From assembly GCA_002841655.1 (NCBI GenBank), contig PHAH01000027.1, positions 1 through 8,471 on the forward strand: a stretch of 8,471 bases of DNA. Reading direction: 5' to 3'. Of this stretch, positions 1-5,113 are shown piece by piece. The stretch is from Candidatus Falkowbacteria bacterium HGW-Falkowbacteria-2. GTDB lineage: Bacteria > Patescibacteriota > Patescibacteriia > Patescibacteriales > UBA12465. The position numbers and the translations under genes were made by a program. Under the pieces are notes generated by a model. It was not told the origin of the DNA. It saw only the letters and a program-made list of their open reading frames with translations, and made no database searches. Each line of letters starts with the position of its first letter. The stretch's first letter is position 1.

Positions 1-779
1 TCAGTATTCAAGCCCACCCACAGCTTATCACCGTTTAAAATCGCGGCCCGCTGAGCGGCACTAAGACTACTTAAAGGTGTCTCTAAAGAAAAACCGTAGC
101 GATCACCTAGTTCCTTTAGCTGAGTAAACAGAGCGCTGTTTTGGGTAAGATTGGCATGCGAAAGCGGTTTAATAGCTCCTTGTAATAAGCTTAATTTTAA
201 ATTAAAAACCAGCTCTGGGTCAATTTCGGTACGTGTGCCGAGTCCACCGCAGTGGAAGCAGGCCCCGTAGTTTGAATTAAAAGAAAAATGACGTGGCTCT
301 AACTCTGGTAATACAAAGCTACACTCGGGGCATGCATAGGGGTAGGGATTATCGTTTTTCTTCTTGCCCTTGCCTTTCTTTTCTGTTTTCTTCAAACGCT
401 TTCCACAGTGCGGGCAATATGGCCAACCAACACGAGCAAATAACAATCGCAAATAGTCATAGATCTCGGTAATTGTTCCGACCGTTGAACGCGGATTATT
501 ACCAACCGTTCGCTGATCGATGGCGATAGCCGGCGAAAGCCCTTCAATCAAATCAAAATCAGCCTTATCCATTAAACCCACGAATTGGCGGGCGTAGGCA
601 GATAAAGACTCTACGTAGCGTCTTTGTCCTTCGGCATAGATAGTGTCGAAGGCTAGTGAGGACTTTCCCGAACCGGATAGGCCGGTAACGACGATTAACT
701 GATTACGGGGCAGATCGAGGCTTATGTTCTTGAGATTATGTGTGCGTGCTCCGCGGATCTTGATGAAATTTTCGGGCAT
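1..779 (-). CDS. uvrA: UvrA, excinuclease ABC subunit A (N-terminal 259 residues, partial at the left edge), lacking the UvrB-binding domain
   Basis: UvrA is the dimeric ABC-type ATPase that finds bulky DNA lesions and loads UvrB in nucleotide excision repair. Seen here: the opening residues IRGARTHNLKNI, the Walker A loop GLSGSGKS at 33-40, the block EGQRRYVESLSAYARQF near 50-66, NPRSTVGTITEIYDYLR near 95-111, and a zinc module with CxxC pairs at 150/153 and 174/177 around LEPRHFSFN. An extra CxxC lies at 122/125. In ordinary UvrA about 110 residues forming the UvrB-binding domain separate the Q-loop region from that zinc module. Here only about 24 residues, mostly lysine, join them. The ATPase part resembles UvrA1 rather than the divergent UvrA2 proteins that also lack the domain. 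The start is the ATG at 779; no Shine-Dalgarno is visible. The gene continues beyond base 1, so the second ATPase half cannot be judged. Confidence 0.95.
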   Translation of the reverse strand, partial: MPENFIKIRGARTHNLKNISLDLPRNQLIVVTGLSGSGKSSLAFDTIYAEGQRRYVESLSAYARQFVGLMDKADFDLIEGLSPAIAIDQRTVGNNPRSTVGTITEIYDYLRLLFARVGWPYCPHCGKRLKKTEKKGKGKKKNDNPYPYACPECSFVLPELEPRHFSFNSNYGACFHCGGLGTRTEIDPELVFNLKLSLLQGAIKPLSHANLTQNSALFTQLKELGDRYGFSLETPLSSLSAAQRAAILNGDKLWVGLNT

Positions 780-814
780 GTTTTCAGAAATAAATTATTT
801 TTCGAATCGTGTAC

Positions 815-843
815 ATTATACTCCCTAAATCTCAAAAAAACAA
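815..843 (-). promoter_or_regulatory. Probable uvrA promoter (TTGTTT - 17 bp - TATAAT)
   Basis: On the minus strand a perfect -10 box TATAAT lies at 815-820. A partial -35 box TTGTTT lies at 838-843, separated by 17 bp. The predicted start near 808 gives a leader of about 29 nt before the uvrA ATG. The -35 box sits in the T-tract of the terminator of the upstream gene, so termination and initiation share bases. No SOS (LexA) box was recognised. Confidence 0.6.
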
Positions 844-863
844 GGGAGCTCAAAAGCCCCCTT
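834..863 (-). terminator. Intrinsic terminator of the cls-like gene
   Basis: Read on the minus strand, AAGGGGGCT and AGCTCCCTT form a 9-bp stem with one G.T wobble and a 4-nt loop, followed by GTTTTTTT. On the plus strand the wobble becomes an A.C mismatch, so the element fits the minus-strand gene that ends 20 nt upstream. A weaker plus-strand reading with T5 exists, but no plus-strand gene leads into it. Confidence 0.85.
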
Positions 864-882
864 TTTATCTTCAGTATATAAA

Positions 883-1920
883 TTATAGTATTGGGAAAAA
901 GAAACGGAACAAAAACATGAGCAAACGTGTTCCTAAGCTCACTTTCCTAAAACTTAAATCAGGACGGCGAGCCGCTGCCTGCCATTGATTTACAATTTTT
1001 TCGAGCTCAGAAACTGCTTCCTTTTGTTCAAAAAAGACGCCGATTTCTAAATTAAATCCAAAAGAAAGAATGTCAAGATTTTGGGAACCAACTAAAGCTT
1101 CCTTGCCATCGATAATCATCACCTTGGCGTGATTCATTTGCGGCGTAAAATAAAACTCGACACCAACCGCCGCTAAGCGACAGGCATTAATGTAGTTAAT
1201 TTTATTTAAAGCCTTAATGTCTGTGTCTTCTGGAATAATTATTTCGACTTTCACGCCTCGTCGAACGGCGTTATCAAGCGCCGCCATCAACCACCGGGGC
1301 GGCAACAGATAGGGGGTAACTAAACGAATGCTAGTTGTTGCTTGCTCCAACTTTTTTTTATAGTACTTATTCAAATTATATTCTTTGTCTTCCTCTTCCC
1401 AATTATCCACTATCCAAGACTTAAATTTTTTAACTAGTCGACCGCTACTATATGACAAAATGTTCTGGTTCTTTCCTCCGCTCTTGCGATATGTTTGCGC
1501 AAATGAGCGTAGCAAGGGTTTAACGACGCTACCTTTCAACTTTATTTGCAAATCGTTCCAGTATCGTATTTTATTTTCGATATTAACGCCGCCAAGAAAA
1601 GCAATTTCCTCGTCAATGATAACGAGCTTCCGGTGCATGCGCTTAAGCCAATGAGAAAAATAGATAAATTCAGCTCCGGCCTCCTTTAGTTGAGTGAGCG
1701 CCGAAGATTTTAGGCCCAGACTACCATAAGCATCAGCAATCACTATCACCGAAACGCCCGAGCGCGCTTTTTCAGCCAGCTTGCCGAGAAAATCATGAGT
1801 ATGTCCTGTGTCGGCTAAAAAAATATACATTTCAATGTAGATCGATTTTTTAGCTGAATCAATGGCAGAAAAAATTCCATCCCACGCTTTCCCAGAGGTT
1901 GTATAAAATTTGTAGCGCAT
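883..1920 (-). CDS. cls: Phospholipase D superfamily protein, probable cardiolipin synthase (ClsB-like)
   Basis: The 345-residue protein carries two HKD catalytic motifs, the signature of the phospholipase D superfamily: H96-x-K98-x4-D103 followed by FLGGVNI, and H264-x-K266-x4-D271 followed by LVGSQNLD. The two histidines together form one active site that transfers phosphatidyl groups; cardiolipin synthases condense phosphatidylglycerol or related lipids this way at the membrane. The N-terminal membrane helices of classical Cls are absent and the length is nearer to ClsB-type enzymes. The last 15 residues (LLMFLFRFFFPIL) are strongly hydrophobic and could anchor the protein. The ATG at 1920 is preceded by TATAAT only 6 nt upstream, without a Shine-Dalgarno. 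Other PLD-fold activities, such as a nuclease, cannot be excluded, but the DAYGS segment near 63-67 and the overall layout favour a lipid synthase. Confidence 0.85.
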   Translation of the reverse strand: MRYKFYTTSGKAWDGIFSAIDSAKKSIYIEMYIFLADTGHTHDFLGKLAEKARSGVSVIVIADAYGSLGLKSSALTQLKEAGAEFIYFSHWLKRMHRKLVIIDEEIAFLGGVNIENKIRYWNDLQIKLKGSVVKPLLRSFAQTYRKSGGKNQNILSYSSGRLVKKFKSWIVDNWEEEDKEYNLNKYYKKKLEQATTSIRLVTPYLLPPRWLMAALDNAVRRGVKVEIIIPEDTDIKALNKINYINACRLAAVGVEFYFTPQMNHAKVMIIDGKEALVGSQNLDILSFGFNLEIGVFFEQKEAVSELEKIVNQWQAAARRPDLSFRKVSLGTRLLMFLFRFFFPIL

Positions 1921-1926
1921 GCGCCT

Positions 1927-1956
1927 ATTATATCATATAATGCCTAAATTTGGCAG
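1927..1956 (-). promoter_or_regulatory. Probable promoter of the cls-like gene, close to leaderless
   Basis: A perfect TATAAT (minus strand) lies at 1927-1932, only 6 nt from the ATG at 1920. A weak -35 candidate CTGCCA lies 18 bp upstream at 1951-1956. Transcription should start at or next to the A of the start codon. Confidence 0.55.
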
Positions 1957-1992
1957 ATTTTAAACCAACTTTCATTAGTAAGTGGAGCCGAA

Positions 1993-2021
1993 TTGCACTT
2001 TAGGAAAAAACCTTGTAAAGT
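1993..2021 (+). promoter_or_regulatory. Possible promoter of the 254-aa orphan gene
   Basis: TTGCAC at 1993-1998 and TAAAGT at 2016-2021 are separated by 17 bp and lie 15 nt before the ATG at 2037. Each box matches the consensus only in part. This promoter would fire divergently from that of the cls-like gene. Confidence 0.35.
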
Positions 2022-2036
2022 AACATTGCAAACCCA

Positions 2037-2801
2037 ATGTCGAACCTTAAAAATTTTAAAAAAATGATTATTGACCTAACCCTGCATGACAACTCCTTTC
2101 TGTTGTCTATGTCGAATTACTACTTAAACCAGAGTCCAAGGGCACTCAAAAAACATCTATCCGGGGCGAAAGAAATATCTTCAGCCCACGGATCCTTTAG
2201 ACTAACGAATAAATTCGGTTTAGGGGCTTGCTTCACCAAACAAGCAGAAGATGACCTCTTTAACTATTATTCTACAGCCCTACCGGAGCCGAACAACTGT
2301 TCCGCTCTACGCCAGATTGTAATGACCTACACTCTGCTTTCACGCTTTGTTGAAGAACAAAGTAAAAAGCCAATCCTTTGTGAAGACTGTTGGCGAGATC
2401 AATCATTTACCTTAAGAGCGGATAAGAAACGTCCCTTTACTCTGGAAGGTTATTTGTTTCCCTGGTTTACAGAGAAACTATCATCGCTTAGTGTCGGTCG
2501 CCTAATCGAAATTAACGGTATTGTTAAAGAAGAAATCAATCGATACCATCTTGCCTGTCGCGGAAAAATAATGCCAAAATCTGAAATTACAATTATGGCA
2601 AATTCTTTTTCACTTAAAACTGATTACCGAATCGGAGGAATTCGTTGGACAAACAACACCTCAGAAGACCTCCAGCCGATAACCTCGGCCGGTTTACACA
2701 GCTTTCTTCACCAAGAAATGACTTTTGTCGCCTTCGTTGCCCTAAATACGCAACTTAGAAACGAACCTGAAACAAACATAAACAATGCAATCGTACGTTG
2801 A
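2037..2801 (+). CDS. Hypothetical protein, 254 aa, with a CxxC pair
   Basis: I do not recognise a family. The product looks soluble: no signal peptide and no clear membrane segment. Visible points are a CEDCW motif (C115 and C118) in the middle, other cysteines at 65, 88 and 174, a repeated aromatic pattern (RPFTLEGYLFPWF near 132-144), and a C-terminal third rich in S/T and hydrophobic residues. Two paired cysteines are too few to call a zinc finger. The gene overlaps the next one by 17 nt in another frame, so the two are probably translated together and may work together. The start is ATG without a Shine-Dalgarno; an in-frame ATG at codon 10 is an alternative. The long open frame, promoter-like boxes and a terminator after the pair support a real gene. 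Confidence 0.7.
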   Translation: MSNLKNFKKMIIDLTLHDNSFLLSMSNYYLNQSPRALKKHLSGAKEISSAHGSFRLTNKFGLGACFTKQAEDDLFNYYSTALPEPNNCSALRQIVMTYTLLSRFVEEQSKKPILCEDCWRDQSFTLRADKKRPFTLEGYLFPWFTEKLSSLSVGRLIEINGIVKEEINRYHLACRGKIMPKSEITIMANSFSLKTDYRIGGIRWTNNTSEDLQPITSAGLHSFLHQEMTFVAFVALNTQLRNEPETNINNAIVR

Positions 2802-3030
2802 CCACTTAGAAAAAAATCTCAAAGAAAAAAATTGGGGAGAAGTGTGGCGACTAATTCGCCAAGAAATCATCTGCAACGGACAATCAATAGCTTCCCTTTC
2901 TACTGAAGACAAAGAGCGGCTCAAAGAAGTTCTAAAACAAGCCCTCGAATTCAGCAAGTCAGAACAGGAAACAATTGTTCGACAATTGAACCAAGACATC
3001 ACTAAGGTGATAGCAGATTGGTTCTCGTAG
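2785..3030 (+). CDS. Hypothetical small helical protein, 81 aa
   Basis: The family is not recognised. The protein is charged and appears almost fully alpha-helical, with heptad-like stretches (LEKNLKEKNWGEVWRLI near 8-24; KERLKEVLKQALEFSKSEQETIVRQL near 43-68) and ends in ADWFS. There is no membrane segment. It begins inside the last 17 nt of the 254-aa gene in the +1 frame, which is typical of translational coupling, and a terminator follows 10 nt after its stop. A role as a partner subunit of the 254-aa protein is inference from this overlap only. A toxin-antitoxin reading was considered, but nothing in either sequence supports it directly. Confidence 0.6.
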   Translation: MQSYVDHLEKNLKEKNWGEVWRLIRQEIICNGQSIASLSTEDKERLKEVLKQALEFSKSEQETIVRQLNQDITKVIADWFS

Positions 3031-3039
3031 TTACTAAAG

Positions 3040-3066
3040 AGAGCCCCTTTTACTGAGGGCTCTTTT
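3040..3066 (+). terminator. Intrinsic terminator after the orphan gene pair
   Basis: AGAGCCC at 3040-3046 pairs with GGGCTCT at 3057-3063 around a 10-nt loop, followed by a short T run. It closes the transcription unit of the 254- and 81-aa genes and separates it from the leader promoter just downstream. Confidence 0.8.
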
Positions 3067-3080
3067 CATTTGCTAAATTA

Positions 3081-3089
3081 TGATATAAT
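3081..3089 (+). promoter_or_regulatory. Extended -10 promoter of the attenuator leader
   Basis: TGATATAAT fits the extended -10 form TGnTATAAT. There is no convincing -35 box at the right distance. The predicted transcription start is near 3096, which gives a leader of about 145 nt before the glycosylase ATG. Confidence 0.6.
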
Positions 3090-3107
3090 ATTGTTAACTA
3101 TAACCAT

Positions 3108-3206
3108 ATGTTATACGGGACGGCACTCATTCGGCGGGCCCCGCAAAGAACCAGGGAGGGCGCTTGCCTGAACAACCAAACAAATACAATCAAAATAATG
3201 CAATAA
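3108..3206 (+). CDS. Possible leader peptide, 32 codons, arginine-rich
   Basis: An ATG at 3108, about 12 nt after the predicted transcription start, opens a 32-codon frame ending at TAA 3204-3206. It spans the whole structured core and stops a few bases before the 3' strand of the long-range stem. The peptide begins MLYGTALIRRAPQRTREGA and so holds five arginines within residues 9-16 or so. Ribosome position on this frame would decide whether the long-range stem forms, as in translational attenuators. No Shine-Dalgarno is visible. The frame may equally be a chance opening in a structured RNA. Confidence 0.22.
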   Translation: MLYGTALIRRAPQRTREGACLNNQTNTIKIMQ

Positions 3207-3211
3207 TTGCG

Positions 3212-3235
3212 TCCCGTCTTTTGGCGGGATTTTTT
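3212..3235 (+). terminator. Intrinsic terminator within the glycosylase leader
   Basis: TCCCGTC at 3212-3218 pairs with GGCGGGA at 3223-3229 (7 bp, one T.G wobble) around a TTTT loop. Six T follow at 3230-3235. The U-tract ends 4 nt before the glycosylase ATG, so expression of that gene requires read-through. Its left arm overlaps the long-range leader stem. Confidence 0.85.
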
Positions 3236-3239
3236 GTAT

Positions 3240-3803
3240 ATGACAGACCCTCAAACTTATCTAAAGAGTAAATGTTTGCCAGAAGTCGCGGACAAAAACT
3301 TAAATGTGGTTTTTTGTGGCATGGCTGCCGGAAAGCAAGCGGCGCAAATGGAGCATCATTATGGCAACCCCCGGAACCTATTCTGGTCAACATTACTGAA
3401 AGAGAAATTTATTGGAAAACCAATAGTACCAACCAGTGATCATAAACAGAGAAACAGCAGCTACGAACAATTGATCAAACATAAAATTGGCCTAACTGAC
3501 TTCATTGTTGATCAGTGCGGTAACGACGATGAGCTTAAACTAGACCGTGCAGCCGTTAAGCAGGCGCGATACCGCTTGATGCTATTCATTATCCGTTGGC
3601 AACCGAAATATCTCGCCTTCAACGGCAAACAAGCAGCTAAGCTCTACTTAGGGGTTGATAAGATTGACTATGGATTACAGCCTGGCAACCACGACATCGG
3701 TGAAACTAAACTTTTTGTCCTCCCCTCAACCTCCCCAGCCGCTTCCAGATGGTGGGGTAAGTATGAATATCACTGGTGTGACTTAGCAAAGATGATTAAA
3801 TAA
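3240..3803 (+). CDS. Uracil/thymine-DNA glycosylase superfamily protein (Mug/TDG-like)
   Basis: The 187-residue product has the layout of the uracil-DNA glycosylase superfamily, which removes uracil or mismatched bases from DNA to start base-excision repair. Motif 1 is NVVFCGMAAG at 22-31, followed by HHYGNPRNLFWSTL at 39-52, the segment that in Mug-type enzymes reads HPxNxFW. A central strand YLAFNGKQAA at 124-133 and motif 2 VLPSTSPAASRWW at 160-172 complete the fold. At the place of the catalytic Asn of Mug/TDG (GINPG) this protein has Ala29, as in a less studied branch of the superfamily, so the substrate is uncertain. ATG 3240 was chosen; a TTG at 3207 would put the terminator hairpin inside the gene. 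There is no Shine-Dalgarno. The structured leader and terminator directly upstream suggest control by attenuation. Confidence 0.8.
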   Translation: MTDPQTYLKSKCLPEVADKNLNVVFCGMAAGKQAAQMEHHYGNPRNLFWSTLLKEKFIGKPIVPTSDHKQRNSSYEQLIKHKIGLTDFIVDQCGNDDELKLDRAAVKQARYRLMLFIIRWQPKYLAFNGKQAAKLYLGVDKIDYGLQPGNHDIGETKLFVLPSTSPAASRWWGKYEYHWCDLAKMIK

Positions 3804-3814
3804 TATAGTTTAGA

Positions 3815-3842
3815 AAAAAGATATGCAGACGCATATCTTTTT
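3815..3842. terminator. Perfect 12-bp hairpin terminator after the glycosylase gene
   Basis: AAAAAGATATGC at 3815-3826 and GCATATCTTTTT at 3831-3842 form a perfect 12-bp stem around a 4-nt loop. A on one side and T on the other make it usable in both directions; its main role is probably to end the plus-strand glycosylase transcript, whose stop lies 11 nt before it. Confidence 0.8.
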
Positions 3843-3846
3843 GGAT

Positions 3847-3876
3847 AAAAAAAGAGCCGCGTAATTGTCGCGACTC
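3847..3876 (-). terminator. Intrinsic terminator of the secreted 340-aa gene
   Basis: On the minus strand GAGTCGCG and CGCGGCTC form an 8-bp stem with one T.G wobble, loop ACAATTA, followed by seven T. It lies 20 nt after the stop of the minus-strand gene. On the plus strand the wobble becomes a C.A mismatch and there is no T-tract. Confidence 0.88.
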
Positions 3877-3896
3877 GTAAACTTTATTTCTTTTCG

Positions 3897-4919
3897 TTAG
3901 TAATTGAATATCAGATAGGCGCTGGCTGCTTTTGCCAGCATATCATATCTGAGTTCCACTACTGCTCTTCCTTTTTCAGTTTTGAATTCTTTATAGAGCT
4001 CAAAACTGGGCGCTACTCTTAGAGGCTGATTGGGCTTAAAACAGCTGTTGATTCCAGCAGCGACTCCTAGCCAACCATGGTTAATGTTCTTAGAGACTAT
4101 CGCCTCTGTCGTAGTCACCCCACTTACTCTTCGACTATCAATTTTGAAAGCAGTATTTCCTTTTGTAGAAATCGGGGAGAAGTGCTGGTAGAAAGGGATT
4201 GGTACGACCAGATATGAGGTCGCGAGATTATACATCTCCAACGAGTAGAATGCTTGGTTAACATTACCTATTCCGGTCTGACTTCTCATCCAGTAGTTTC
4301 CCGTTTTGGGATCCACATTCAGAAAGGTCAGGTTCCCAAAGTGCTGGAAATCTCTTGTTCCGGCGAAGAACCAATACTGCTTTTCAGAATACCCGGCAGA
4401 AAAATATGCATGCTTGGGATGGAAAGCGGCCCAGGCCATTAACGAATGATTTTCTTTGTTCCACTCTTCAGGACTAAACATTGTACTGCTGATATCGTAA
4501 GCTTCAACGGTAAACAAATGGTTAGATATTCTTACTCCGGCAAAATCACAGGGTCTAGCATTCGCACAGGTTATGCGCGCGGCTTCGAAAAGAAAACTGT
4601 AATTGCCAAATCGTTTCGTGTACCAACCATCAATAATGAATTGGTCAGCGGGACCGCCGTCTCCTAACTTCAGAGCGATGATGCCAATCGAGCTAGTAGA
4701 ATCTAGTTTGATGTTCGGAACAATAATGCCCAACACATCTTCAGCGTTTGCTTTGTAATCATACTTAAGTGAAACGCCGTGGCTAGATACTTCGATTCTT
4801 TGTACTGTTACGCTAGTTTTTGCCGTGTCAGCAAGAACCGTGCTTTCAAGGTTGACACTCTGTCCGAAGACAACTACAGATGACAGGATAATCATGGTGA
4901 CGATTGCAATCTTTTTCAT
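3897..4919 (-). CDS. Secreted protein of unknown function, 340 aa, beta-rich
   Basis: Residues 1-19 form a clear Sec signal peptide (MKKIAIVTMIILSSVVVFG), so the mature chain is exported. The rest shows alternating hydrophobic and polar residues with many aromatic ones and is likely rich in beta strands. Cysteines are few (118, 124, 293); the first two, in ITCANARPCD, could form a disulfide. The chain ends in SAYLIFNY: an amphipathic strand with a terminal aromatic residue resembles the last strand of an outer-membrane beta-barrel, which would be odd in a lineage thought to lack an outer membrane. No family is recognised. The gene is alone between its own strong promoter and terminator. The ATG at 4919 follows an approximately 80-nt leader without a Shine-Dalgarno. 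Confidence 0.8.
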   Translation of the reverse strand: MKKIAIVTMIILSSVVVFGQSVNLESTVLADTAKTSVTVQRIEVSSHGVSLKYDYKANAEDVLGIIVPNIKLDSTSSIGIIALKLGDGGPADQFIIDGWYTKRFGNYSFLFEAARITCANARPCDFAGVRISNHLFTVEAYDISSTMFSPEEWNKENHSLMAWAAFHPKHAYFSAGYSEKQYWFFAGTRDFQHFGNLTFLNVDPKTGNYWMRSQTGIGNVNQAFYSLEMYNLATSYLVVPIPFYQHFSPISTKGNTAFKIDSRRVSGVTTTEAIVSKNINHGWLGVAAGINSCFKPNQPLRVAPSFELYKEFKTEKGRAVVELRYDMLAKAASAYLIFNY

Positions 4920-5006
4920 TTCAGAAGGGGTTATGTGGTTAGATTATTTATTTGTTAAATGATTACTGTTTTGTGGCCTAATAACCTTTTGCACAGTAAA
5001 GACCAT

Positions 5007-5035
5007 ATTATAGCACAATTTGTCCTATTTGTCAA
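5007..5035 (-). promoter_or_regulatory. Full-consensus promoter of the secreted 340-aa gene
   Basis: On the minus strand TTGACA (5030-5035) and TATAAT (5007-5012) are both perfect, the spacer is 17 bp, and a TGC directly before TATAAT makes it an extended -10. The predicted start is near 5000. This is the strongest promoter-like sequence in the window. Confidence 0.88.
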
Positions 5036-5051
5036 TCAAAGGCTAGCGTGG

Positions 5052-5080
5052 TTGCATTTTTAGCTATTTTATGTTATTAT
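5052..5080 (+). promoter_or_regulatory. Promoter of the duplicated-unit protein gene
   Basis: TTGCAT at 5052-5057 and TATTAT at 5075-5080 are 17 bp apart, and TGT before the -10 gives an extended form. The predicted start is near 5087, about 27 nt before the ATG. It is divergent from the promoter at 5007-5035; the two -35 boxes are only 16 bp apart. Confidence 0.65.
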
Positions 5081-5090
5081 ACACTGATAG

Positions 5091-5102
5091 TTAGTTAACT
5101 AA
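5091..5102. repeat. 12-bp perfect palindrome TTAGTTAACTAA just downstream of a promoter
   Basis: The palindrome covers about +5 to +16 of the predicted transcript of the 178-aa gene, a usual place for a repressor operator. It is AT-rich, so chance is possible, and no second copy was seen in the window. Confidence 0.35.
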
Positions 5103-5113
5103 TCAACAACAAT

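Larger units (their letters stand above)
3096..3239 (+). promoter_or_regulatory. Structured leader with mutually exclusive antiterminator and terminator (riboswitch- or attenuator-like)
   Basis: The core 3116-3170 is about 71% G+C in an AT-rich setting, typical of a structured RNA. Pairings seen: a 6-bp hairpin TATAAC/GTTATA at 3099-3115; a perfect 8-bp long-range stem, ACGGGACG at 3115-3122 with CGTCCCGT at 3210-3217; internal hairpins at 3134-3144 and 3158-3169; and a G-free A/C-rich stretch at 3171-3199. The 3' strand of the long stem is also the left arm of the terminator at 3212-3235, so only one can form. Forming the long stem would let RNA polymerase reach the glycosylase gene. I do not recognise a known riboswitch, SRP RNA, 6S RNA or T-box consensus. 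The trigger (ligand, protein or translation of the small frame inside) is unknown. Confidence 0.6.

Noticed and set aside
1385..1654. Plus-strand frame opposite the cls-like gene
   Set aside because: It is antisense to the HKD-containing coding region and has no promoter or family features.
2742..3002. Minus-strand open frame of 86 codons
   Set aside because: It lies antisense to the overlapping 254/81-aa gene pair, which has better start, overlap and terminator context.
2037..3030. Toxin-antitoxin module
   Set aside because: Overlap and size would allow it, but neither protein shows a known toxin or DNA-binding motif.
3207..3239. TTG start that extends the glycosylase by 11 residues
   Set aside because: The added codons are the terminator hairpin and U-tract; the ATG at 3240 fits the family start. 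It stays possible but less likely.
3096..3239. Leader as SRP RNA, 6S RNA, T-box, or a known riboswitch (TPP, SAM, cobalamin, guanidine, fluoride, PRPP types)
   Set aside because: None of the conserved cores that I know from these classes was found, and the terminator shares bases with the closing stem, which fits a cis-acting switch better than a free RNA gene.
4254..4667. Two plus-strand frames opposite the secreted 340-aa gene
   Set aside because: They are shadows of a gene with a signal peptide, a strong promoter and a terminator on the minus strand.
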